This document shows positions 6,962 to 12,854 of a DNA stretch of 12,854 nucleotides, one piece after another. The translations under genes and the position numbers were made by a program. The stretch's first letter is position 1; each line of letters starts with the position of its first letter. The DNA is from an uncultured Chitinophagaceae bacterium (GTDB lineage Bacteria; Bacteroidota; Bacteroidia; Chitinophagales; Chitinophagaceae). Below the pieces are notes generated by a model that was given only the letters and a program-made list of their open reading frames with translations, did not search any database and was not told where the DNA came from. Location of the stretch: positions 1-12,854 of the forward strand of contig CAMPGT010000103.1 of NCBI GenBank assembly GCA_946885665.1, given 5' to 3'.

Positions 6962-7015
6962 TTACCAATAAAACTGAACAATAGCTGGTTCTCCAAGAAA
7001 TATAGTTTGTTTCAT
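6962..7015 (-). CDS. Possible short upstream ORF before gldE
   Basis: ATG (7015-7013) opens a 17-codon frame, MKQTIFLGEPAIVQFYW, that ends with TAA 4 bases before the preferred gldE ATG at 6957. Such close stop-to-start spacing can allow translational coupling. There is no amino-acid bias and no domain. An ORF of this length arises easily by chance, so this is tentative. Confidence 0.25.
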   Translation of the reverse strand: MKQTIFLGEPAIVQFYW

Positions 7016-7018
7016 AAT

Positions 7019-7043
7019 CAGAAAGGCAGGTCCGAGGCCTGCC
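7019..7043 (-). terminator. GC-rich hairpin between ssb and gldE
   Basis: On the - strand GGCAGG (7043-7038) pairs with CCTGCC (7030-7025), 6 bp around a 7-base loop, followed by TTTCTGATT. The U-tract is short, so it may be a weak terminator after ssb, an mRNA-stabilising hairpin, or a partial transcription barrier that lowers gldE/gldD expression relative to ssb. Confidence 0.4.
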
Positions 7044-7127
7044 CTTAAAATCAATGCAAAAATATAAGAATGACCGGGATTCTAAAATTCAAATGCGCGC
7101 CGTTGCCGCTATCAGTATTGTATTCCA

Positions 7128-7568
7128 TCAGAAAGGCAGCCCTTCGGGCGAGTCGCCGATGGGCGGTATGTCCGGATTGAAACCCTCGATTCCTTCTGAA
7201 TGGGCCGGTCCGTGGGGATGTACCTGCGGGCCATCGGTTCTTTTGTCGAGCATGATCAGGTTGTCGCCCACCACTTCTGTTGCAAATTTCTTGTTGCCTT
7301 CTTTGTCTTCCCAGCTTCTCGTACGGAGACGTCCCTCGATATACACCAGGCTGCCTTTATGAAGATATTTTTGAGCGAGTTCCGCCAACCCTCTCCACAA
7401 TACAACCGTGTGCCATTCTGTTTGCGAAATCAGTTTCCCTGCCCTGTCTTTGAATGTTTCTGTCGTTGCCAGAGGGAACTTTGCTACGGCAATATTTCCT
7501 TCAAGATGTTGAACATCGGGATCCCTGCCAAGATTGCCAATCAACATTACCCTATTTACACCTCTCAT
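7128..7568 (-). CDS. ssb: Single-stranded DNA-binding protein
   Basis: It coats single-stranded DNA during replication, recombination and repair and recruits partners through its C-terminal tip. The 146-residue protein begins MRGVNRVMLIGNLGRDPDVQ. A complete OB fold spans about 4-109, with WHTVVLWRGLAELAQKYLHKGSLVYIEGRLRTRSW in the usual place. A short Gly/Pro/His-rich linker follows, and the end is GDSPEGLPF. The LPF tip is kept, but the run of aspartates normally before it is reduced to one glutamate just before GLPF plus a distant aspartate. The ATG start agrees with the family. It lies 146 bases after mutY on the same strand. In Flavobacteriia and relatives ssb commonly sits beside mutY and gldE/gldD. 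The hypothesis of a second SSB elsewhere in the genome cannot be tested here. Confidence 0.97.
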   Translation of the reverse strand: MRGVNRVMLIGNLGRDPDVQHLEGNIAVAKFPLATTETFKDRAGKLISQTEWHTVVLWRGLAELAQKYLHKGSLVYIEGRLRTRSWEDKEGNKKFATEVVGDNLIMLDKRTDGPQVHPHGPAHSEGIEGFNPDIPPIGDSPEGLPF

Positions 7569-7714
7569 AACGAATATTTTGTGGTGAATAATCCTGCCCT
7601 ATCGTTTTGCCTTTTTAAAGTTAAATTTTTTCGCAGATATGCATGCATTTATTTGACAGTGAAATGATGGGATTTTTCCCATGTATCCGTGAGTTTTAAC
7701 ACATTGAAAACGTA

Positions 7715-8764
7715 CTACAGCGGATTAACTTTGAGAAACGAATTAATGAATTTTGGAAACGCATAATCGTTCAGGTTATCCTGCGGGATAAGCGTATAAC
7801 CAGCAGGTGGCGCCGGCGCTTCATCGAAGCGGAGGATAAAAAACCTTCCGTTGATACGTTGGTGGGTGAGCTGCTGCCGTTGGATGTCGCCCCTGAAAGT
7901 AACGGTAAAAGGAGCAGCGGTGGCCGCGCTGTTCATAAACTGTTCAACGGGGTCCGGTATTTCATGATCTGTTTCCATCAACACAAATTCGTAGAGGCCC
8001 TGCCAGATATCGTTTGCGGTTCGCCGGCGTATGTACACGGAATCGTCGAACTGCAGAATAAAGTAATAGAGCCAGCGCAACTTTATCGTCAGCATCTTTT
8101 CCTTCACAGGCAACTGCTCGATAAATCCGTGATGAAGCGACTGGCAGTCGGCCGACTGAACGCAATGATCGCACAGGGGATTACGGGGTTTGCAAATGGT
8201 GGCTCCGAAATCCATTATTGCCTGGTTATACAGGGCAGGATGCTCTTCGTCGATCAATGAATCGGCGAGCGAAGCAAATAATTTTTTGCCGTCTGGTGTA
8301 TCTATGGGTGTGGATATGCCGAAGTAACGGGCAAGCACGCGCTGCACGTTGCCATCAACCACCGCTCTTTTTTCATTGAAGGCAAACGATGCTATCGCTG
8401 CCGCTGTGTATGGCCCCACTCCCCTGAGCTGTTTTATGTCGTCGTAGGTTGCAGGAAAAATTCCCTTCAGTTCAAAAGCAATGTGGCGGGCGGTGGCAAT
8501 GAGGTTTCTGCAACGTGTATAATATCCCAGTCCCTCCCACATTTTAAACACTTCTTCTTCGCCGGCGGCGGCCAGGTGATGTATTGCAGGATAGGCTTTT
8601 ATGAACTTTTCATAGTAGTTCCATCCCTGTTCCACGCGCGTTTGCTGAAGGATGATCTCGCTCAGCCATATCTTGTACGGGTCGGTCTCTCCTTTCCAGG
8701 GCATTTCGCGTTTATTGGCAGAACTGTTCCATTCCATCAATTTTTGGGTAAAATCAGCCTTCAT
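7715..8764 (-). CDS. mutY: A/G-specific adenine glycosylase MutY
   Basis: It removes adenine mispaired with 8-oxoguanine or guanine in base-excision repair. The 349-residue product has all key parts. The catalytic glutamate is E36 in WLSEIILQQTRVEQ. The helix-hairpin-helix is LRGVGPYTAAAIASFAF (113-129). The catalytic aspartate is D137 in VVDGNVQRVLAR. A [4Fe-4S] cluster loop carries C191, C198, C201 and C207 with C-X6-C-X2-C-X5-C spacing. A NUDIX-like C-terminal domain (about 228-347) recognises 8-oxoG in the family, with LTHQRINGRFFIL at 299-311. Its length is typical. The start ATG at 8764 is the natural one. It is the first gene of the - strand block and is divergent from the HU-family gene; the 138-bp AT-rich space between them must hold both promoters, but I cannot place boxes there with confidence. 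Confidence 0.97.
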   Translation of the reverse strand: MKADFTQKLMEWNSSANKREMPWKGETDPYKIWLSEIILQQTRVEQGWNYYEKFIKAYPAIHHLAAAGEEEVFKMWEGLGYYTRCRNLIATARHIAFELKGIFPATYDDIKQLRGVGPYTAAAIASFAFNEKRAVVDGNVQRVLARYFGISTPIDTPDGKKLFASLADSLIDEEHPALYNQAIMDFGATICKPRNPLCDHCVQSADCQSLHHGFIEQLPVKEKMLTIKLRWLYYFILQFDDSVYIRRRTANDIWQGLYEFVLMETDHEIPDPVEQFMNSAATAAPFTVTFRGDIQRQQLTHQRINGRFFILRFDEAPAPPAGYTLIPQDNLNDYAFPKFINSFLKVNPL

Positions 8765-8902
8765 TAAAAAAATTAAGTAAATTCATTTTCAATATTTTAC
8801 AGTTTTCTTGCTTTTATGAAAATTTACGTTTAATTTCATTAAATAATTGATTATGTGCCAATTGCCTAAGCGAGAAAACCATCAAGTATTAAAATTCAAA
8901 TT

Positions 8903-9223
8903 ATGAGAAAAGCAGACCTCGTTAACCAAATATCTGAAAAAACAGGTATACCGAAGGTTGATGTACTGGTTACTCTGGAAACCATGTTCAAAGAGGTAAA
9001 AGACACCCTCTCCCAGGGCGAAAACATTTATATCCGGGGCTTCGGCAGCTTTATCACCAAGAAGCGAGCCGCTAAAATCGGTAGGAACATCAAGAAGAAT
9101 GTTGCTGTACACATTCCGGAACATTTCATTCCGGCATTTAAACCGGCTAAGGAATTTGTTGCAGAAGTAAAAAAATTGCAATCAGTTAAAGAAGATCAGC
9201 CAAACCCCGAAGATGAGGCGTAA
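8903..9223 (+). CDS. HU/IHF-family DNA-binding protein
   Basis: A small histone-like protein that bends and compacts DNA as a dimer. The 106-residue sequence starts MRKADLVNQISEKTGIPKVDV. It shows the family signature GFGSFITKKRAAKIGRNIKKNVAVHIPEHFIPAFKPAKEF (about 47-86), including the DNA-binding arm and the FKP element that follows it. The RNPKTGE motif of typical HU/IHF is replaced by RNIKKNV, as seen in other Bacteroidota members. The chain ends in an acidic tail, KEDQPNPEDEA, longer than in E. coli HU (90 residues). It is followed 22 bases later by the TPR gene and is likely first in that operon. HU and IHF subunits cannot be told apart from one sequence, so no symbol is given. Confidence 0.95.
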   Translation: MRKADLVNQISEKTGIPKVDVLVTLETMFKEVKDTLSQGENIYIRGFGSFITKKRAAKIGRNIKKNVAVHIPEHFIPAFKPAKEFVAEVKKLQSVKEDQPNPEDEA

Positions 9224-9245
9224 ATTCGCGCCTTAATCCAGAAGA

Positions 9246-10085
9246 TTGAAAAAACAACAGTTATTTTTACTCGCTGGGGCGGCAGTCCTGTTTTGTATCA
9301 TTTTCTTTTTCGGCCGCACCGTACCGCCAAAAGCGAATAAAGCAGCAAACACCGTTGTTGCCGATACAGCATTCAACATCGAACAAATACTTGCAGCGTC
9401 GAAAGCACAGCTTACGCCGGAGCAGCGTGTAACGCTGGAAAAACTGGAAAATTCAGCCGGAGCCGACGAGGCCAACCAGCAGAAAGCCACGGCCTATACA
9501 CAGATCGCCGCGTTCTACAGGGACAGCGCCCACCTGCTGCTGCCTTTTGCCTATTATACCGGCGAAGCAGCCAAGTTGGAAAATTCTGAAAAAAGTCTCA
9601 CCTTTGCTGCCCATTTCTTTTTAGACAACGCCCGTAAACAGGAAGATGAGGGCCTAAAAAAGTGGATGGCGAACGAATCGAAACAGTTATTTGAAAAAGC
9701 TTTAGTGCTTGATCCGGGTAATGATTCTCTGAAAGTTGGACTGGGCAGTTGCTACCTTTTTGGCAACATTTCCGAAACACCAATGGAGGGGATAATGATG
9801 ATCAGGGATGTGGCAGAACGGGACCCTTCCAATATGTACGCTCAGTACATGCTGGGTGTGGGAGGATTGATGTCGGGACAAGTGGATCGCGCCATCGAAC
9901 GCCTCAGTCTTGTAGCCTCAAACCAACCTGAAAATCTTGAAGTGCAGCTCATGCTGGCCGACGCCTATGAACGCAAGGGCGACCATCGCAACGCGGTCAA
10001 ATGGTACGAAGCCGTGAGGCGCCATGTCAACAACCCCGAGATCATCCAGGAGCTGGATAAAAGGATCCAATCGCTAAAAGAATAA
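9246..10085 (+). CDS. Membrane-anchored tetratricopeptide-repeat protein
   Basis: A 279-residue protein with one N-terminal hydrophobic segment (about residues 6-22, LFLLAGAAVLFCIIFFF) after KKQQ, which suggests a signal anchor. The rest would lie outside the cytoplasmic membrane. Residues about 140-279 carry TPR-like helices: ESKQLFEKALVLDPGNDSLKVGLGSCYL, AQYMLGVGGLMSGQVDRAIERLSLVASNQPENLE and VQLMLADAYERKGDHRNAVKWYEAV. Residues about 45-135 are helical and may hold degenerate repeats. The start is TTG, the only plausible one because no ATG occurs in frame before the TPR region. TPR proteins are protein-interaction scaffolds, and the partner here is unknown. It stands between the HU-family gene and the small basic protein/rng on the same strand, an arrangement I believe is common in Bacteroidota. 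Confidence 0.85.
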   Translation: MKKQQLFLLAGAAVLFCIIFFFGRTVPPKANKAANTVVADTAFNIEQILAASKAQLTPEQRVTLEKLENSAGADEANQQKATAYTQIAAFYRDSAHLLLPFAYYTGEAAKLENSEKSLTFAAHFFLDNARKQEDEGLKKWMANESKQLFEKALVLDPGNDSLKVGLGSCYLFGNISETPMEGIMMIRDVAERDPSNMYAQYMLGVGGLMSGQVDRAIERLSLVASNQPENLEVQLMLADAYERKGDHRNAVKWYEAVRRHVNNPEIIQELDKRIQSLKE

Positions 10086-10148
10086 CAGTTACATTATTAA
10101 TAAAAGGTATTTCAAAAAAAATTGTTTAACTAAATCATTGGTGTAATT

Positions 10149-10244
10149 ATGCCTTGTGGAAAAAAAAGAAAGCGTCATAAAATTGCGACGCACAAGCGTA
10201 AAAAAAGACTAAGAAAAAACCGTCATAAGAAGAGGAGCCGCTAA
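10149..10244 (+). CDS. 31-residue highly basic small protein, possible ribosomal protein
   Basis: An ATG-to-TAA ORF of 31 codons. It begins MPCGKKRKRHKIATHKRKK and ends LRKNRHKKRSR: 10 Lys, 8 Arg and 3 His, with no acidic residue. The composition, size and lack of a hydrophobic core fit an RNA-buried ribosomal protein such as bTHX-type extensions, or bL38, the extra large-subunit protein reported in Flavobacterium johnsoniae. I cannot confirm identity with either by sequence memory. I recall near-identical short ORFs of the MPSGKKRKRHK type in other Bacteroidota, which argues that it is a real conserved gene. It lies 63 bases after the TPR gene and is followed 17 bases later by a strong GC hairpin, so it has its own terminated unit or ends the HU-TPR transcript. 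It is too short for most gene callers. Confidence 0.8.
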   Translation: MPCGKKRKRHKIATHKRKKRLRKNRHKKRSR

Positions 10245-10261
10245 TCCTCCTTGAATGCACC

Positions 10262-10290
10262 GGGCCCCTTTCAGGGCCCTCCTTCTTGTC
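10262..10290 (+). terminator. Terminator hairpin after the small basic protein gene
   Basis: GGGCCC (10262-10267) and GGGCCC (10274-10279) form a 6-bp all-GC stem with loop CTTTCA, followed by the pyrimidine-rich TCCTTCTTGTC. The U content is moderate, so termination may be partial. It separates the HU-TPR-small-protein genes from rng. Confidence 0.65.
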
Positions 10291-10412
10291 GCTGAATCCA
10301 CTATCTGTCATTTATCGCTGAATGCTTACTGATTGACCCGGATATTTGACAAATAGTTCCTCTTCAGCATAGACCCCAGAGTGATGAGGTTAGACACTAA
10401 AGTGTTTTACGC
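10291..10412 (+). promoter_or_regulatory. Upstream region of rng
   Basis: These 122 bases between the terminator and the rng start must hold the rng promoter if the terminator is efficient, but no good TAnnTTTG box is seen. A nine-base repeat TCGCTGAAT occurs at the left end of the region and about 25 bases later. A small hairpin, AGACAC-TAAA-GTGTTT (about 10392-10407), stands just before the TTG start. RNase E of E. coli controls its own mRNA through its 5' UTR; similar control here is a guess. Confidence 0.25.
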
Positions 10413-11966
10413 TTGAATAAGGAATTAATCATAAATGCCGCTCCGCAAGGCGTAGAGATCGCCCTGCTTGAGGACAAAAAACTGGTCGAGCTGCATCATG
10501 AAAAAACTGATGCCAGCTTTGCTGTAGGTGATCTTTATCTCGGAAAGGTAAAAAAACTCATACCCGGGCTGAATGCAGCATTCGTGGACGTTGGGTTTGA
10601 AAAAGACGCCTTCCTGCATTACACCGACCTGAGCCCCTACGCACGTTCCCTGCTCAAATTCACGCAGGTTGCCATCAATGACAACAGTCCCAACGGGTAT
10701 GACTTCTCGACCTTTAAGGTTGAACCCGAGATCATAAAGACAGGCAAAATCAACGAAGTACTTAGCGGGAAGCCAAACATCCTCGTTCAGATACTCAAAG
10801 AACCCATTGCCGCCAAGGGCCCACGGCTCAGTTGCGAAATATCGCTTCCCGGGCGTTTTGTCGTCATTACTCCGTTCAACGACATCGTCGCGGTGTCGCG
10901 AAAGATCCATTCTGCCGAAGAAAGAAAAAGGCTGCAGAAGATCGTTGAATCCATCAAACCAAAAAATTTTGGCGTTATCGTTCGCACGGCAGCGGAAGGA
11001 AAAAACACTGCCGAACTGCATGAGGACCTAACCATGCTTGCACAAACATGGAAGCTTATCCAAAAAAATCTCAAAGGCGCCGCACCCCCCGCGAAAGTGC
11101 TGAGCGAGCAGACGAAGACAACCAGCATGCTCCGCGACCTCCTGAACGAAGATTTCAATAAGATCGTGGTCAACGACCGCAACCTCTATAACGACACGCG
11201 TAACTACATCCAGCGCATCGCTCCCGAAAAATCAGATATTGTTTCCTATTACCACAACGGGCTTCCCATATTCGACCAGTTTGGCATTACCAAACAGGTA
11301 AAGGCAGCATTTGGCAAAACGGTAAACCTGCCCAGTGGCGCATACCTCATCATCGAGCATACGGAGGCACTCCACGTCATTGATGTAAACAGCGGCTACA
11401 AAAGCGTCAGCAACAACCAGGAACAGAATGCGCTGGAAACAAACCTCGAAGCGGCTGCCGAAATATCGAGGCAACTGCGGCTACGCGACCTCGGCGGCAT
11501 CATCGTTGTGGATTTTATAGACATGAAGCTTCCCGACAACAAACGGAAGCTGATGGAAGCGATGGAGGAATTTATGCGGCCGGACAGGGCAAAACATGCG
11601 GTGCTGCCCATCTCCAAGTTCGGGCTCATGCAGATCACCAGGCAGCGGATGAAGCCAGAGATGAACATCAACACGCAGGAAGTTTGTCCCACCTGCAACG
11701 GCACGGGAAAGATATCATCCACTTTGCTGCTGGAAGACGAGATCGAGAAGAACCTCAGCTACCTGCTGACACACCAGCACAAGGATCTTACCCTTGTGGT
11801 GAATCCCATTTTATACGCCTACTTTACCAAGGGAGGCATGTTCAGATCAAAGATCTGGAAGTGGAAGTGGAAGTACGGCCAGAAGGTAACCATCAGGGAA
11901 AACACCAGCTATCACCTCACACAGTACCAGTTTTTCGACAAGCACCAGGATGAGATAAAGCTGTGA
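10413..11966 (+). CDS. rng: Ribonuclease G/E family endoribonuclease
   Basis: A single-strand-specific, 5'-end-sensitive endoribonuclease for rRNA maturation and mRNA decay. The 517-residue product has the RNase G layout without the long C-terminal degradosome scaffold of RNase E. An S1-type RNA-binding domain covers about 36-130 (GDLYLGKVKKLIPGLNAAFVDVG). The 5'-sensor/RNase H-like region follows. The DNase I-like catalytic core has D324 in VIDVNSG and D367 in VVDFIDM, equivalent to E. coli RNase E D303 and D346, linked by NLEAAAEISRQLRLRDLGG. A zinc-link motif CPTCNGTGK carries C425 and C428. A lysine/tryptophan-rich patch IWKWKWKYGQK (481-491) precedes the end. The start is TTG (NKELIINAAPQGVEIALLEDKKLVELH follows, as in relatives). 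It converges on the zinc peptidase gene with 6 bases between stops. Confidence 0.95.
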   Translation: MNKELIINAAPQGVEIALLEDKKLVELHHEKTDASFAVGDLYLGKVKKLIPGLNAAFVDVGFEKDAFLHYTDLSPYARSLLKFTQVAINDNSPNGYDFSTFKVEPEIIKTGKINEVLSGKPNILVQILKEPIAAKGPRLSCEISLPGRFVVITPFNDIVAVSRKIHSAEERKRLQKIVESIKPKNFGVIVRTAAEGKNTAELHEDLTMLAQTWKLIQKNLKGAAPPAKVLSEQTKTTSMLRDLLNEDFNKIVVNDRNLYNDTRNYIQRIAPEKSDIVSYYHNGLPIFDQFGITKQVKAAFGKTVNLPSGAYLIIEHTEALHVIDVNSGYKSVSNNQEQNALETNLEAAAEISRQLRLRDLGGIIVVDFIDMKLPDNKRKLMEAMEEFMRPDRAKHAVLPISKFGLMQITRQRMKPEMNINTQEVCPTCNGTGKISSTLLLEDEIEKNLSYLLTHQHKDLTLVVNPILYAYFTKGGMFRSKIWKWKWKYGQKVTIRENTSYHLTQYQFFDKHQDEIKL

Positions 11967-11972
11967 AGCCGC

Positions 11973-12662
11973 TTAGTCTCTCCGGCTGCCCCCAAGGAAG
12001 ATCAAAATGTATTGCACCAGCGTAGCGATTGAGGCCAGCGCCGCCACCACATAGGTAAGTGCCGCCCATTTCAGGGCATCCTTAGCCTTCGGGTATTCTG
12101 CCGAGCTGGTGATCCTGCCGGTATTCAACCAGGCCAGCGCCCTCCTGCTCGCGTCGATCTCAACAGGCAGCGTGATCACCGAAAACAATGTGGTAACACC
12201 GAAAAGAACGATGCCGGCAAGCAACAACTGGGGAAACGCGTTGATCATCAGTACGCCTGCCAGCAGGATCCACTGCACTATACCCGAGCTGAACTGAACC
12301 GCGGGCACCAGCTTACTCCTCATGGTTAGCCAGGAATAGGCTGTGGCATGCTGCACCGCGTGGCCGCATTCGTGCGCCGCCACGGCTGCTGCGGCAATGG
12401 AGGTGCCGTTATACACTTCGGGACTCAGGTTAATGGTCTTATTCGCCGGGTTGTAGTGATCGGTCATAAAGCCGTTAACAGATGTAATTTTAACATCATA
12501 TATCATGTTGTCGTGAAGCATTTTCGCGGCCACTTCGGCACCCGAAAGACCCGAAGCGAGGGGTATCTTTCCATATCGGTTAAACTTGCTTTTCAGCACG
12601 CCTGATACCAGCATACTGATACCCAGGAAAAGCAAAGAAATGAACAGAATTGATGGTGTCAT
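11973..12662 (-). CDS. Membrane zinc metallopeptidase, YugP family
   Basis: A predicted integral membrane zinc peptidase of the YugP/Zn_peptidase_2 family; natural substrates are unknown. From ATG 12662 the product is 229 residues, close to Bacillus YugP. An N-terminal hydrophobic segment (about 3-20) precedes SGLSGAEVAAKMLHDNMIYDV. The zinc site AAHECGHAVQH (about 96-106) is an HExxH variant, with a downstream acidic ligand candidate in LPVEIDASRRA. Further hydrophobic segments lie at about 126-144, 147-166 and 202-225. The open frame extends to a TTG at 12728, adding 22 residues without membrane or family character. ATG 12662 is preferred because homologues start at this point and because the probable promoter lies inside that extension. 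The gene appears to be monocistronic. Confidence 0.9.
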   Translation of the reverse strand: MTPSILFISLLFLGISMLVSGVLKSKFNRYGKIPLASGLSGAEVAAKMLHDNMIYDVKITSVNGFMTDHYNPANKTINLSPEVYNGTSIAAAAVAAHECGHAVQHATAYSWLTMRSKLVPAVQFSSGIVQWILLAGVLMINAFPQLLLAGIVLFGVTTLFSVITLPVEIDASRRALAWLNTGRITSSAEYPKAKDALKWAALTYVVAALASIATLVQYILIFLGGSRRD

Positions 12663-12697
12663 GTCGTTACAGGGTTTTAATTTCCATAGAAGATCAT

Positions 12698-12729
12698 CAA
12701 ATAAAAAACCATTTTTAATAACCGCCAAA
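12698..12729 (-). promoter_or_regulatory. Candidate promoter of the YugP-family gene
   Basis: On the - strand TTTG (12729-12726), a 20-base spacer and TTTATTTG (12705-12698) match the Bacteroidota pattern with one mismatch (second base T instead of A). The start point would fall near 12690, leaving about 30 bases of UTR before ATG 12662. This excludes the longer TTG reading. Confidence 0.5.
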
Positions 12730-12854
12730 TTGATTAAAAAAGAAGATCCTTTTTGGCCTTTTTGTCATTAGATAACACGGTGAAAAACAATCGCTGACAA
12801 TTTATCACAATGATTGATATTTGGTTGAAAAAAAGTGTTAATAATTTGACAATC

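Noticed and set aside
7018..7043. Sequence after ssb that reads GQASDLPF-stop on the - strand, like a second SSB tail, plus a 13-base repeat ATCAGAAAGGCAG shared with the true ssb end.
   Set aside because: The frame has a stop just eight codons upstream and is out of register with ssb; the GC hairpin explains the bases better. A tiny duplication cannot be excluded.
7639..7648. Palindrome ATGCATGCAT and nearby GGGATTTTTCCC between mutY and ssb.
   Set aside because: Both are short and low in complexity in AT-rich spacer; no terminator tract or promoter context supports a function.
7200..7667. 155-codon + strand frame antisense to ssb.
   Set aside because: It is a shadow of ssb running into AT-rich spacer, with no family features.
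10122..10151. TTG-N19-TAATTATG promoter-like match before the small basic gene.
   Set aside because: The second box includes the start codon itself, so transcription would begin inside the gene.

Overview
The window reads as ordinary chromosome of a Bacteroidota bacterium, most likely Chitinophagaceae or a close relative. The signs are the gliding-motility genes gldD and gldE beside ssb and mutY, promoter-like sequences of the TTTG-N19/20-TAnnTTTG type instead of E. coli-type boxes, almost no Shine-Dalgarno sequences, and several TTG starts. I see no tRNA, rRNA, CRISPR array, insertion sequence or phage module.

Layout. On the + strand, ligA (NAD-dependent DNA ligase) is followed by a small NUMOD4/HNH/HTH protein, which meets asd (aspartate-semialdehyde dehydrogenase, - strand) tail to tail with no bases between. 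Upstream of asd lies a compact regulatory leader (3899-4050). A secreted lamin-tail-domain protein points away from it on the + strand and converges on a - strand block transcribed mutY, ssb, gldE, gldD. Divergent from mutY is a + strand block: an HU/IHF-family protein, a membrane-anchored TPR protein, a 31-residue very basic protein followed by a terminator, and rng (RNase E/G family). rng converges on a YugP-type membrane zinc peptidase gene on the - strand.

The most interesting element is the asd leader. It holds a near-perfect Bacteroidota promoter, an 18-codon ORF in which 8 of 10 consecutive residues are Thr or Lys, a sequence formed by the last codons of that ORF that can pair with the ascending arm of a downstream terminator, and a strong intrinsic terminator with six U. 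Asd makes the branch-point metabolite for both lysine and threonine, so this has every part of a classic ribosome-stalling attenuator sensing both end products. It can be read from the sequence alone and is probably unannotated.

The other genes are mainly housekeeping: DNA joining (ligA), base-excision repair (mutY), ssDNA binding (ssb), chromosome architecture (HU), RNA processing (rng), amino-acid synthesis (asd), and the envelope/gliding/secretion proteins GldD and GldE. Secondary points of interest are the tiny basic protein, the NUMOD4-HNH gene behind ligA, a 22-bp perfect palindrome inside the lamin-tail gene, a short ORF ending 4 nt before the likely gldE start, and an SSB with a weakly acidic tip.
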